Shown here: piece by piece, positions 1 through 6,812 of the stretch | Numbering within the stretch: position 1 is the first letter of the stretch | Layout: the number at the start of each line of letters is the position of its first letter | From: Rhizobium sp. | GTDB taxonomy: Bacteria > Pseudomonadota > Alphaproteobacteria > Rhizobiales > Rhizobiaceae | NCBI GenBank assembly: GCA_003501385.1 | Contig: DNPN01000225.1 | Coordinates: 1-14,894 of the forward strand | Length of the DNA: 14,894 nucleotides | Direction: 5' to 3' | The notes under the pieces: generated by a model | Database searches by the model: none | Seen by the model: only the letters and a program-made list of their open reading frames with translations | Told to the model about the DNA's origin: nothing | Translations under genes and position numbers: made by a program

Positions 1-71
1 AGCAGCTCGGCATTCAGGCTCTGTCAATTGCCAACTCTGGTTCGCAGGACATTCTGTCTCTCTTCAAGTAA
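1..71 (+). CDS. Flagellin, C-terminal end only (partial, 5' cut by window)
   Basis: Only the last 22 complete codons are present, read from position 3 to the TAA at 69-71. They spell the typical flagellin tail, QLGIQALSIANSGSQ followed by DILSLFK. This amphipathic helix packs into the D0 core of the filament and ends in the hydrophobic ILxLF pattern common to rhizobial flagellins. The complete flagellin downstream has the same segment with changes (SIANTNAETILKLFQ), so the two are paralogues in tandem rather than a recent identical duplication. Several tandem flagellin genes at this place are usual in rhizobia, whose complex filaments contain more than one flagellin. The start and central part lie outside the window, so a specific gene name cannot be given. 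Confidence 0.9.
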   Translation, partial: QLGIQALSIANSGSQDILSLFK

Positions 72-118
72 GCGGTGGCTTTTCAGGCAAGCGCCTGAAA
101 AAAGTACCATTGACGTTA

Positions 119-149
119 AAAAGCCGCGGCTGTTGCCGCGGCTTTTTTT
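119..149 (+). terminator. Intrinsic terminator of the first flagellin gene
   Basis: A perfect 10-bp stem, AAGCCGCGGC (121-130) with GCCGCGGCTT (135-144), has a TGTT loop and is followed at once by more T residues to 149. It lies 50 bases after the flagellin stop codon. The A residues before the stem mean it could also act on the opposite strand, but no gene is seen converging on it. Confidence 0.93.
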
Positions 150-188
150 GTTTTTTCACATAGTCGCCTTGAAATAATTCAGAATTTG

Positions 189-216
189 TTTACATCGGTT
201 AAAAATTCGCTAATAT
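189..216 (+). promoter_or_regulatory. Candidate sigma70-type promoter for the second flagellin gene
   Basis: TTTACA (189-194) and TAATAT (211-216) are separated by 16 bases and resemble -35 and -10 hexamers (5/6 and 4/6 matches to TTGACA and TATAAT). Transcription would start near 222-224 and leave a leader of about 150 bases before the ATG at 372. The surroundings are AT-rich, so chance matches are likely and the call is tentative. Confidence 0.4.
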
Positions 217-237
217 CGTTAACCAATCATTAACGAT
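215..237. promoter_or_regulatory. Inverted repeat at the putative flagellin start site (candidate operator)
   Basis: ATCGTTAA (215-222) and TTAACGAT (230-237) form a perfect 8-bp inverted repeat with a 7-base spacer. It overlaps the end of the candidate -10 box and the expected start site. Such a dyad suits a dimeric DNA-binding protein. Related GTTAA-containing words lie on both sides (near 197-202 and at 241-254). The regulator is not known; Rem or a repressor are possibilities by context only. Confidence 0.45.
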
Positions 238-371
238 TTCATAGTTAATAATAGATTAAGAACGTTGGGCTGGCTGCCAGGGCAAAATGTGGCCAGCGTG
301 CATGATGCAAACCATCGTTGCCGGTAGTGTATTCAAATCCGGTATGTCCCTTGAACGCATTGGGGCACCCT

Positions 372-1340
372 ATGACCAGTATTATGACCAACACAGCCGC
401 AATGGCTGCACTTCAGACTCTCCGTACGATCGACAGCAATATGCAGACAACTCAGGCGAGAATTTCGTCGGGCTATAAAGTCGCGAATGCCTCTGATAAC
501 GCCGCCTATTGGTCAATCGCGACCACGATGCGGTCGGACAACAAGGCGCTATCGACCGTTCAGGACGCGCTTGGGCTTGCAGCATCAAAAGCGGATACGG
601 CCTATACAGGTCTTAATTCTGCTGTCGACGTTATCAGTTCGATCAAATCAAAGCTCGTTGCGGCCCGTGAACCGGGCGTGGACAAAGGCAAGATTAATCA
701 GGAAATTAAAGAACTGAAGAATCAGTTGCAGTCTATTTCCGAATCTGCGTCATTCTCCGGCGAGAACTGGCTGTATAACACGTCTGATACAGCTGCTGGC
801 ACCAAGGAAATGGTGGGTTCGTTCAACCGTGCAAGCGACGGCACAGTTTCCGTCACCACGTTGAAGTACAACACTGCGAACTCCACGCTGATTGATACCG
901 ATGACGCAGACAGAGGCATTTTGACGAAAGGTACGGTAGCGACTTATACGTCTGGCACAACCACGACAACTGGCACCTACTACCTCATCGACGGCGGTGC
1001 GACGACCGCTAGCAATGCCACAGGGACAGAGGTTTCTATTTCCAGCAGCACCTCCGATACTGATCTCGATGGCATGATCTCAGCAGTCGATGCGATGCTG
1101 CAAACATTGACAGATTCGGCATCAACCCTTGGTGCTATCAGCAGTCGCATTACCTTGCAGGATACTTTCGTTAAAAACCTCAGTGACACCATTGATAAGG
1201 GCGTCGGGCGTTTGGTGGATGCGGACATGAACGAAGAGTCGACCAAGATCAAGGCACTGCAGACGCAGCAGCAACTGGGCATTCAGTCGCTCTCGATTGC
1301 CAATACCAACGCAGAGACCATTCTCAAGCTGTTCCAATAA
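372..1340 (+). CDS. fliC: Flagellin (filament subunit), complete
   Basis: Codes for a 322-residue flagellin, the secreted subunit of the flagellar filament. The N-terminal D0/D1 region has the rhizobial pattern MTSIMTNTAAMAALQTLR, then QARISSGYKV and a DNAAYWSIA segment. The C-terminal region (about residues 245-322) carries DADMNEES and QQQLGIQSLSIAN and ends in ILKLFQ. The middle (about 180-245) is rich in Thr, Ser and Gly and is the variable, surface-exposed part. The frame stays open upstream to a TTG at 318, but rhizobial flagellins begin at the MTSI motif, so ATG 372 is chosen. Its ribosome site is weak (GGGG at 362-365) and may pair with TCCC at 347-350, which would fit post-transcriptional control by FlbT/FlaF, encoded later in the window. 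Rhizobial names (flaA to flaD) depend on the species, so the symbol is generic. Confidence 0.95.
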   Translation: MTSIMTNTAAMAALQTLRTIDSNMQTTQARISSGYKVANASDNAAYWSIATTMRSDNKALSTVQDALGLAASKADTAYTGLNSAVDVISSIKSKLVAAREPGVDKGKINQEIKELKNQLQSISESASFSGENWLYNTSDTAAGTKEMVGSFNRASDGTVSVTTLKYNTANSTLIDTDDADRGILTKGTVATYTSGTTTTTGTYYLIDGGATTASNATGTEVSISSSTSDTDLDGMISAVDAMLQTLTDSASTLGAISSRITLQDTFVKNLSDTIDKGVGRLVDADMNEESTKIKALQTQQQLGIQSLSIANTNAETILKLFQ

Positions 1341-1415
1341 GCGGCGAGCACAACGGGCCGGGGTTGAACATTCTTCTTCTACCGTGCCGCCGGTCATCGG
1401 CATCTGGTGGAACCG

Positions 1416-1454
1416 TTGGACCGCGCACTGCCCTTGCGCGGTCCAATTTCTTTT
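1416..1454 (+). terminator. Intrinsic terminator of the second flagellin gene
   Basis: A perfect 12-bp stem, TTGGACCGCGCA (1416-1427) with TGCGCGGTCCAA (1435-1446), has a 7-base loop and is followed by a T-rich run (1447-1454). It lies 75 bases after the flagellin stop and isolates flagellin transcription from the motility unit downstream. Confidence 0.93.
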
Positions 1455-1508
1455 GGCGCGGTGTGTATTGCGCTGGAGTATACTTGGGCAGCTCCATCGA
1501 AAATCTAT

Positions 1509-1554
1509 TGCATAATTCTTTAAACCGGAATCAGTTTAAAGAGAGAATTATGCA
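1509..1554 (+). other. Large imperfect stem-loop covering the start of a mini-ORF
   Basis: TGCATAATTCT (1509-1519) is the exact reverse complement of AGAATTATGCA (1544-1554). Nested inside, TTTAAAC (1519-1525) pairs with GTTTAAA (1534-1540), leaving an 8-base loop and a small one-sided bulge (1541-1543). As RNA, the 3' arm contains a purine-rich AGAG stretch and an AUG (1550-1552), so folding would hide that start. The stem is AT-rich and lacks a following T-run, so it does not look like a terminator. It may instead be a protein-binding dyad in DNA. Confidence 0.6.
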
Positions 1555-1618
1555 TCATGTTGAGAGCGTTACGGTATCTTCGGGTTCGTTTGAGGAAATG
1601 CACCTGAAGATGATGTAA
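1550..1618 (+). CDS. Possible 22-residue leader peptide (mini-ORF 1)
   Basis: ATG 1550 to TAA 1618 would code for a 22-residue peptide beginning MHHVESVT. It follows an AAAGAGAG purine run (1538-1545), a possible ribosome site at short spacing. It is of interest mainly because a second mini-frame at 1763 has the same VESVT at the same distance from its ATG, the two sharing an exact 14-base sequence. No family is recognised and the frame is short enough to arise by chance. A leader peptide, a tiny protein, or a non-coding operator repeat are all possible. Confidence 0.25.
   Translation: MHHVESVTVSSGSFEEMHLKMM
1559..1572 (+). repeat. 14-base direct repeat, copy 1
   Basis: GTTGAGAGCGTTAC occurs here and again exactly at 1772-1785, 213 bases downstream in the same intergenic region. 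Both copies begin 9 bases after the A of an ATG. It may be a duplicated regulatory site or the remnant of a local duplication. Confidence 0.7.
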
Positions 1619-1762
1619 ATCCTCGCGCAAGTTTGAAGTCCTAGCGTCCGACAGAGTGAATAGGCGCGCGTATTCTGATGGTCGGGTGAGTCGCTTTTCC
1701 GATAGGCAGGGTTTGAGTGCCGACATGTGACGCCTTGTGGCTAGAGTGGTTCAAGGTATCAT

Positions 1763-1837
1763 ATGGTGGAAGTTGAGAGCGTTACCGCGCATGGAGCCGT
1801 CATTCTCGACGCTTTGCGCTGTTGGCAGGAGAATTGA
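1763..1837 (+). CDS. Possible 24-residue leader peptide (mini-ORF 2) coupled to the FliH-like gene
   Basis: ATG 1763 to TGA 1837 would code for a 24-residue peptide beginning MVEVESVT and ending CWQEN. A possible ribosome site AAGG (1754-1757) lies 5 bases upstream. The stop falls 2 bases before the ATG of the FliH-like gene, and the last codons contain that gene's AGGAG (1827-1831). Ribosomes translating it would therefore pass over the next start, an arrangement that suits translational coupling. The first eight residues resemble mini-ORF 1. No known family is recognised, and it could be spurious. Confidence 0.3.
   Translation: MVEVESVTAHGAVILDALRCWQEN
1772..1785 (+). repeat. 14-base direct repeat, copy 2
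   Basis: This is the exact second copy of GTTGAGAGCGTTAC (first copy at 1559-1572), again 9 bases downstream of an ATG and in the same phase relative to it. Outside the 14 bases the two surroundings differ. Confidence 0.7.
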
Positions 1838-1839
1838 AA

Positions 1840-2490
1840 ATGAGTATGCCGCTGGCCCACTATTTGAAGGACTTTTCTTCGCCCAAGCCGAGCAGCCTCG
1901 TCTCTGAGCCCATGGCATTTGACATCGATGGTTTTGGCATCGACGATGATCCTATGTTGGAGTTACCGCAGCCAGAACCGATTGATATCGAAGCCGAGCG
2001 CATGCAGGCCTTCGAAGAGGGGCGGATGGCTGCAACACAGCAATTGTCCGAGCAGCATGCAGACGAAATCCAGCGCCTTGAGGCTGTTCATGCTGAACAG
2101 TTGGAGGAACGGGAGCGCAAGCATCGTGAGGAACTGTCCCACGTGATTGCCTGGGGGTTGCAGCGAATTTCAGCAACAATTTCTGAAGCCGTTGGCGCGC
2201 AGACCGTGGCAGTTCTTGCTCCCTTTTTGGATGAGGCCCTCACAGAAGCCGCGCTCCGGGACATTTCCTCCCTGTTGAAGGAGGCTATCATCGAAGGGGA
2301 TGTCGGCGCAGTGACGGTGCGCGGGCCAGGGCTACTGTTCGATCGGTTGCGAGCAAAGATGGACGGTCACGATGATCTGATACGCCATATAGAGGCGGAT
2401 GATTTGGATTTGGCGGTCGATATTGATGACACCGCCCTTGTTACCCGCATTTCGGCTTGGACTGCGAGCCTGAAGAAAGTTCTGGCATGA
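1840..2490 (+). CDS. FliH-like protein (probable partner of the flagellar export ATPase)
   Basis: Codes for 216 residues with no signal peptide or membrane segment, so cytoplasmic. The layout matches the FliH/SctL family. There is an acidic, Pro-rich flexible N-terminus (about 1-50) and a long charged coiled coil (about 51-105, starting with the FliH-like AFEEGRMAA and rich in Glu, Gln and Arg). A helical segment follows (105-150). The C-terminal domain (about 155-216) has the pattern VTVRGPGLLFDRL, then DLDLAVDIDD and ISAWTASLKKVL, like the ATPase-binding end of FliH. FliH holds the ATPase FliI at the export gate. Start ATG 1840 has AGGAG (1827-1831) 8 bases upstream and is preferred to an in-frame TTG at 1822. 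Its TGA overlaps the motB start by 4 bases (ATGA), so the two are coupled. Rhizobial loci often carry an unnamed gene at this spot. Assignment rests on pattern, not alignment. Confidence 0.7.
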   Translation: MSMPLAHYLKDFSSPKPSSLVSEPMAFDIDGFGIDDDPMLELPQPEPIDIEAERMQAFEEGRMAATQQLSEQHADEIQRLEAVHAEQLEERERKHREELSHVIAWGLQRISATISEAVGAQTVAVLAPFLDEALTEAALRDISSLLKEAIIEGDVGAVTVRGPGLLFDRLRAKMDGHDDLIRHIEADDLDLAVDIDDTALVTRISAWTASLKKVLA

Positions 2491-3836
2491 GCGACGCCGA
2501 AAATCATCACCACGGCAAGAATGAAGTCATTGTTATCAAGCGTCATGGCGGCGGTGATCATGATGGCGCGCATGGTGGTGCCTGGAAAATTGCCTATGCC
2601 GACTTTATGACGGCGATGATGGCCTTCTTTCTTGTGATGTGGCTGGTCAACGCTTCCAATGAGCAGACCAAGGCCTCTGTCGCCAGCTATTTTAATCCCA
2701 TCAAGCTTTCCGATGAAAAGCCGACAGAAAAGGGCGTGAAAAAGCCCGTCGATCAGTCCGAGGGTGAGGAACAAAAGGAACGCTCTAAAATCAAGGCTGA
2801 TGAAACAGTGGTGGGCAAGGCGGCTGCAACGGGCGAGGATATGACCTCGACATCGGGCGATAAGCCTCTGTATTCGGAAGCGGATCTTTTCGAGAATCCC
2901 TATTCGGTACTGGCGGAAATCGCGCAAGAAGTTGGCCAGCAAGCAAACGTGAGCGCCAAGGGCGAGGGCGGGGCCAGCGATTCTGGTCCCTCAACAGGTG
3001 CGTCGGGCGGTGAAGCTTACCGTGACCCATTTGATCCGGATTTTTGGAACCAGCAAGCACAGGCCGCAAAGAGCCAGCCCAGCAAGCAGCAAACACCGCA
3101 AGATGCTAGCGCGAAGGATAATGCGCAAGCCCAGCAAACGGATGCCAAGGCAGATCCATTTGCGCAGAGCGAAACGACGCCACCACAGCCCGCAGATGCT
3201 GCCGCGCAAAATGCCAGTGACAAGCAGGCCGTGAAAGGCAGCGATCAGCAAATCGCAATGGTGACGCCAACGCCGCGTCCTGACAGCAAGGCGCAGCAGG
3301 CGGCGACTAAAAAGCAGCAGGCAGGCGAGGATAAAGCCGCCGTCGCTGACCAGGCAAAGCAATCCACGCTGAACCAGCAGGCCGCTGAACTGAAGCAGGA
3401 GATTGTTCAGCAGATGACTGGGGTTTTGGGCAAGCTTGCAGAGGGGTTGATCGTTCAGCCTGCGGAAGGTGGCCTGCTTGTGACCCTGACGGACCAAAAT
3501 AAAGATCAGATGTTTAATGTTGGATCCGCAGTTCCCAGCAAGGAAATGGTGCTGGCAATGGGGCAGATTGGCAAGTTGCTGGCCGGGCGCAAGGGTGCGG
3601 TTGTCATTCGCGGTCATACCGATGGTCGCCCCTACAAAGGCCAAGACCATGATAACTGGGGTCTTTCCATGGCGCGCGCTCATGCGGCTTACTATATGCT
3701 GGTGCGTGGCGGGCTTGATGAAGCGCGGATCACGCAGATATCCGGGTTTGCTGACCGGCGTTTGCTGAAGGCAGATGATCCTTATGCGGCGGTCAATCGC
3801 CGGATTGAGATCCTTGTCCAGGGGGATCAGAAGTAA
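2487..3836 (+). CDS. motB: MotB, flagellar motor stator protein
   Basis: Codes for 449 residues. MotB forms proton-driven stators with MotA and anchors them to peptidoglycan. A short cytoplasmic tail rich in His and Gly (1-32) is followed by a single membrane helix (about 34-55, KIAYADFMTAMMAFFLVMWL) containing Asp39, the expected proton-binding residue. After a long Ala/Gln/Lys-rich periplasmic linker (about 60-300) comes an OmpA-type peptidoglycan-binding domain with GHTDGR (from 376) and NRRIEI (from 437). The linker is much longer than in enteric MotB, which fits rhizobia, where MotC also serves the stator. Start ATG 2487 overlaps the upstream stop; a GAAGAAAG purine run (2472-2479) is the likely ribosome site. 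MotA is not in the window; in rhizobia it is usually encoded elsewhere in the same flagellar region. Confidence 0.95.
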   Translation: MSDAENHHHGKNEVIVIKRHGGGDHDGAHGGAWKIAYADFMTAMMAFFLVMWLVNASNEQTKASVASYFNPIKLSDEKPTEKGVKKPVDQSEGEEQKERSKIKADETVVGKAAATGEDMTSTSGDKPLYSEADLFENPYSVLAEIAQEVGQQANVSAKGEGGASDSGPSTGASGGEAYRDPFDPDFWNQQAQAAKSQPSKQQTPQDASAKDNAQAQQTDAKADPFAQSETTPPQPADAAAQNASDKQAVKGSDQQIAMVTPTPRPDSKAQQAATKKQQAGEDKAAVADQAKQSTLNQQAAELKQEIVQQMTGVLGKLAEGLIVQPAEGGLLVTLTDQNKDQMFNVGSAVPSKEMVLAMGQIGKLLAGRKGAVVIRGHTDGRPYKGQDHDNWGLSMARAHAAYYMLVRGGLDEARITQISGFADRRLLKADDPYAAVNRRIEILVQGDQK

Positions 3837-3837
3837 G

Positions 3838-5181
3838 GTGGCGTCTTCTCTCTTATCCCGGCTATCAATATCCTTAGTCTGCGGTGCGGTGTTGCTGCTG
3901 GATGTTGCCAGCGTGCGGGCGGCTGGAGCCGGAGGTGGACCGGCGCCCGTTGCTGGTGCAGATGCCGATCATCTTCCGCCCTATATCATGCTGCGATCGC
4001 TGCAATTTGTGCAGGATTCTGTGGTCATTGGTGATCACTCTGCCACGGACATGCAGCAGTTTGTGCTCGCGCGGATTGATAAGCGCTTACGGTCTGCGGA
4101 CACGTCCGAGTTCAGGGACCCGAGGAACGTGGATGCGGCTTTGATCTATGCCATGAGTGGCGGCAATCCTGCGACGCTTGAATATCTCGTGTCACGGGAT
4201 GTTGATGGGCATTTTGACACCCGCGTCACAGATATTTTGCGAAAATATCTCAGCGGCAAAGGTGTTCTTGTCGCAAATTCCATTACGTCCATGGTCGACA
4301 TCTATAAAAATACCAGGATCGGCCCCTATTTTGCTCTCGTCGCTGGCAATGTCATGTTCGTGAAGGACCCGGCTGGATCGTTGAAATATTATGATCTGGC
4401 GCGTCTTTTGACGCCCGGGACGATTGTCGAGGAAGCTGCTCTGCGGCGCTCGTTTTCGATCGCCATTGAGCTTGGTCAGACGCAAAAGGCAATGACGTAT
4501 GGCAATCGGTATGCGCGCCGTTTCTTACATTCTCCTTACGCCGGCCAGTTTGCCGATATGCTGGTGCAGCTGATTGTTGATCACTTTAAGGAGATGAACG
4601 AAGAAGACGTTCTGGCAACATTGGACACAATGGATCCCACACGGCAGCGCGAGATTTATCTGCGCATTGCGCGGCGCGCGTCCATCAATGGGAATCAGGA
4701 GCTGGCGGCGCTTGCGGCTGGTCGCGCCCAAACATTGGCGGGCTTGCCTGGCGGCAACGACCCTCAGGCAATGCTCTATGGTGGTTTGGCGCGCATTTCT
4801 AGCGCGGGTGTCAAAGATGCATTGAAGACCATTGAAGGTTTGCCAGAGGACCAGCTTTCTGCCTCGGATAAGGCTCTCTTGGCAGCTGCGCGAAAGATTG
4901 CCGAGGATATTGTGACGTTGCCAACCGCATCAACGATTGCATTGGCACCGCCTGCAGCTCCGCAAAACGCTGCGGCTCCAGCGGTGTCTGATAATCAACA
5001 GGACCCGAGAGCTCCGACACCACCCCAGGCGAAGAAGCAGGATGCTCCCACGATCGAACAGGAGCACCCCGTTGCTGACAACGGTCAAAAGCCGGACCCC
5101 GCTTTTGATAGCTTTGTCACCAGCGGTCGCTCTAAATTGAATGAAATTGATAAATTATTGAAGGGGGAGGGTGGAAAATAA
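3838..5181 (+). CDS. motC: MotC, periplasmic motility protein
   Basis: Codes for 447 residues if the GTG at 3838 is used, one base after the motB stop. From there the N-terminus is a good Sec signal peptide: a short start with one Arg, a hydrophobic stretch (LVCGAVLLLD) and a cleavage site near VRA-AG (about 28). The mature protein contains conserved-looking segments such as YIMLRSLQFVQDSVVIGDHSA and is mostly helical in appearance. The C-terminal 90 residues are Pro/Ala/Gln-rich and probably flexible. MotC is known from Sinorhizobium and relatives as a periplasmic protein needed for rotation and thought to act with MotB. The frame stays open upstream inside motB, but earlier starts would spoil the signal peptide. 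Only 2 bases separate its stop from fliK. Confidence 0.88.
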   Translation: MASSLLSRLSISLVCGAVLLLDVASVRAAGAGGGPAPVAGADADHLPPYIMLRSLQFVQDSVVIGDHSATDMQQFVLARIDKRLRSADTSEFRDPRNVDAALIYAMSGGNPATLEYLVSRDVDGHFDTRVTDILRKYLSGKGVLVANSITSMVDIYKNTRIGPYFALVAGNVMFVKDPAGSLKYYDLARLLTPGTIVEEAALRRSFSIAIELGQTQKAMTYGNRYARRFLHSPYAGQFADMLVQLIVDHFKEMNEEDVLATLDTMDPTRQREIYLRIARRASINGNQELAALAAGRAQTLAGLPGGNDPQAMLYGGLARISSAGVKDALKTIEGLPEDQLSASDKALLAAARKIAEDIVTLPTASTIALAPPAAPQNAAAPAVSDNQQDPRAPTPPQAKKQDAPTIEQEHPVADNGQKPDPAFDSFVTSGRSKLNEIDKLLKGEGGK

Positions 5182-5183
5182 TT

Positions 5184-6812
5184 ATGGATACAACAATTCC
5201 CGCGGCAGCCGCCGCCAACGTTCCAGCGACCTATACGGGTGGCCGTGCAGACCAATCCAAGACCGCAGGCAGCGATTTCAAATCTGCGTTGGCAGAGACC
5301 TCCCCTGATCGCAATCAAAGGCAATCGAATTCCGATTCGAGCAGCACAACAACAAATGCCTCGGCCAGTGATCAGTCCGCGACGAGCAGCGTGTCTGCTG
5401 TATCCGGAAAATCCTCGGCTCTCAACGATAACGCGCCCTCAAGCGGCGACGCATCGAAGACCGCCACTGATGATACGGCTACCGAGGTAAAGCAGTTGCT
5501 AGCGGAAGACGCCTCAGGCGCGGTGGCGTCGAGCAAGGATGCCAACACATCGCTGGCGAAACTTGTTGCGGCCTTGACACAAGGGGCGACCGCAGATGCG
5601 ACACCTGCGGCCACAACGACAGATGAGGCCCAGACGGACGCTGCCGCATCTGGGAAAACGCCGGTCAAGGAGAATGCCAAGGCTGACGAGCAACAGATGT
5701 TGGCAACACTGGTTGGCGCAGAACAGACCGCGAGTGACACGACAGCGACCGTGCCTGGCACAAAGACGGGCGTGAAAGCGTCTGCTCTGGACAAGACAAA
5801 GACATCCGACAAGGACGAGGCACCGGAGGCAACAACGAAGGACACGTCAATTGGTGTTCAGGATGCCCTGTCCTTGCTGGGTCAGGTGGCTGCTGCGCAC
5901 GTTCCTGCAGCGACATCGCAGGATGCAACGGCCACAGGTAGCGCCGATGACACGGTCACGGCAGCGATTGGTGATAAGCTTTCCAGCGGCCTTGCGACAA
6001 AAGTAAAGTCTGATACAGCCACAAAAACATCAGATGCGACTGCATCGACCACGACCACAACGGCGTCAGCAACAGCAACGCGCAGCAGTGCTGCTGACGC
6101 CCTGCACATGGTTTCAAGCAGCGGCCACGGCACAAGTGCCGCAGCCGAGGAAAAGTTGACTGTTGCGGACTCGGCATCCTTGAACACGTCTGGCGCAATG
6201 CAGGGTGTTGATGTGCTTGATAGTCGCCGCATTATCGCGCCAGTGAACACCAGCAATGGTGCCAATATCGCGGCAACAATGACAGGTGATCGTGAATGGT
6301 CGTCGACCATGCGCAGCGCAGCGTCCGGCGATGTCAGCATGTCGGACAAGTTGACGACCGATAAGACGCTCAACACCTTGTCCATCAAGATGTCACCCGA
6401 GAGCCTGGGAACAGTGACGGCCAACCTGAAACTGGTGGATGGTCAGCTGACGGTAAGCCTTGTGGTGGAGAATAGTTCTGCGTATCGAACGCTGCATGAA
6501 GACCAAGGCGAGCTGATGAAGTCGCTCAAGGCGCAAGGTTTCAGTATTGATCAAATACAAATCAGTATTGCGAGCCCTGAAAAATCATCAAGCGATACAA
6601 GCCAGAACAACAGCCAAAGTCAAACCAGTCATCAGCAACAGGCGCAGCAAAACAGCAGTGGGTTTAATCAAGGTAGTGGTCGTCAGCAAGCACAGCCTGG
6701 ATTTGAGAATTTTAGCCAAACATCGGGAGGGCTGGTTGATGAGGCAACGCCGTCTGGTGGGCTTGGCAGCAATAACAGTAATTCTGGTGCTTCTGGGCAG
6801 CTTTACCTCTGA
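5184..6812 (+). CDS. fliK: FliK, hook-length control protein (formerly MotD in rhizobia)
   Basis: Codes for 542 residues. The first ~390 are of low complexity, rich in Ala, Ser, Thr and Asp, as expected for the stretched ruler part of FliK. A compact hook-length-control domain (about 395-460) follows, with LSIKMSPESLGTVTANLKL, then LTVSLVVEN and LKAQGFSIDQIQISIA. The tail (460-542) is rich in Gln, Ser, Asn and Gly. FliK is exported during hook growth and switches export from hook to filament subunits. Rhizobial FliK was first reported as the motility protein MotD because of its place after motC. Start ATG 5184 follows a purine-rich GGGGGAGGG (5163-5171). The last 74 bases overlap the transglycosylase gene in another frame. 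Confidence 0.9.
   Translation: MDTTIPAAAAANVPATYTGGRADQSKTAGSDFKSALAETSPDRNQRQSNSDSSSTTTNASASDQSATSSVSAVSGKSSALNDNAPSSGDASKTATDDTATEVKQLLAEDASGAVASSKDANTSLAKLVAALTQGATADATPAATTTDEAQTDAAASGKTPVKENAKADEQQMLATLVGAEQTASDTTATVPGTKTGVKASALDKTKTSDKDEAPEATTKDTSIGVQDALSLLGQVAAAHVPAATSQDATATGSADDTVTAAIGDKLSSGLATKVKSDTATKTSDATASTTTTTASATATRSSAADALHMVSSSGHGTSAAAEEKLTVADSASLNTSGAMQGVDVLDSRRIIAPVNTSNGANIAATMTGDREWSSTMRSAASGDVSMSDKLTTDKTLNTLSIKMSPESLGTVTANLKLVDGQLTVSLVVENSSAYRTLHEDQGELMKSLKAQGFSIDQIQISIASPEKSSSDTSQNNSQSQTSHQQQAQQNSSGFNQGSGRQQAQPGFENFSQTSGGLVDEATPSGGLGSNNSNSGASGQLYL

Larger units (their letters stand above)
1341..1839. other. Intergenic region between flagellin and the motility unit
   Basis: This stretch of about 500 bases has no conventional gene. 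It contains the flagellin terminator (1416-1454), a large stem-loop (1509-1554), two mini-frames and a 14-base direct repeat. The promoter of the fliH-like/motB unit should lie here. No convincing -35/-10 or -24/-12 pair could be fixed by eye. The part from 1619 to 1762 shows no recognisable element. Confidence 0.6.

Noticed and set aside
318..371. N-terminal extension of the second flagellin from a TTG at 318
   Set aside because: Flagellins of this group start at the MTSI motif (ATG 372). The upstream 18 codons do not resemble flagellin and lie in a region with leader-like features.
1453..1471. Sigma54-like TGGC...TTGC element after the flagellin terminator
   Set aside because: The GG and GC elements are 13 bases apart instead of the required 10, and it overlaps the terminator tail.
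2367..2942. Long minus-strand open frame opposite the start of motB
   Set aside because: It is the antisense of well-supported genes, has no good start context or known motif, and fits codon-bias shadowing.
5372..5845. Minus-strand open frame of 157 codons in fliK
   Set aside because: Its Ala/Ser/Val-rich product is the expected antisense reading of the low-complexity Ala/Ser/Thr part of fliK.
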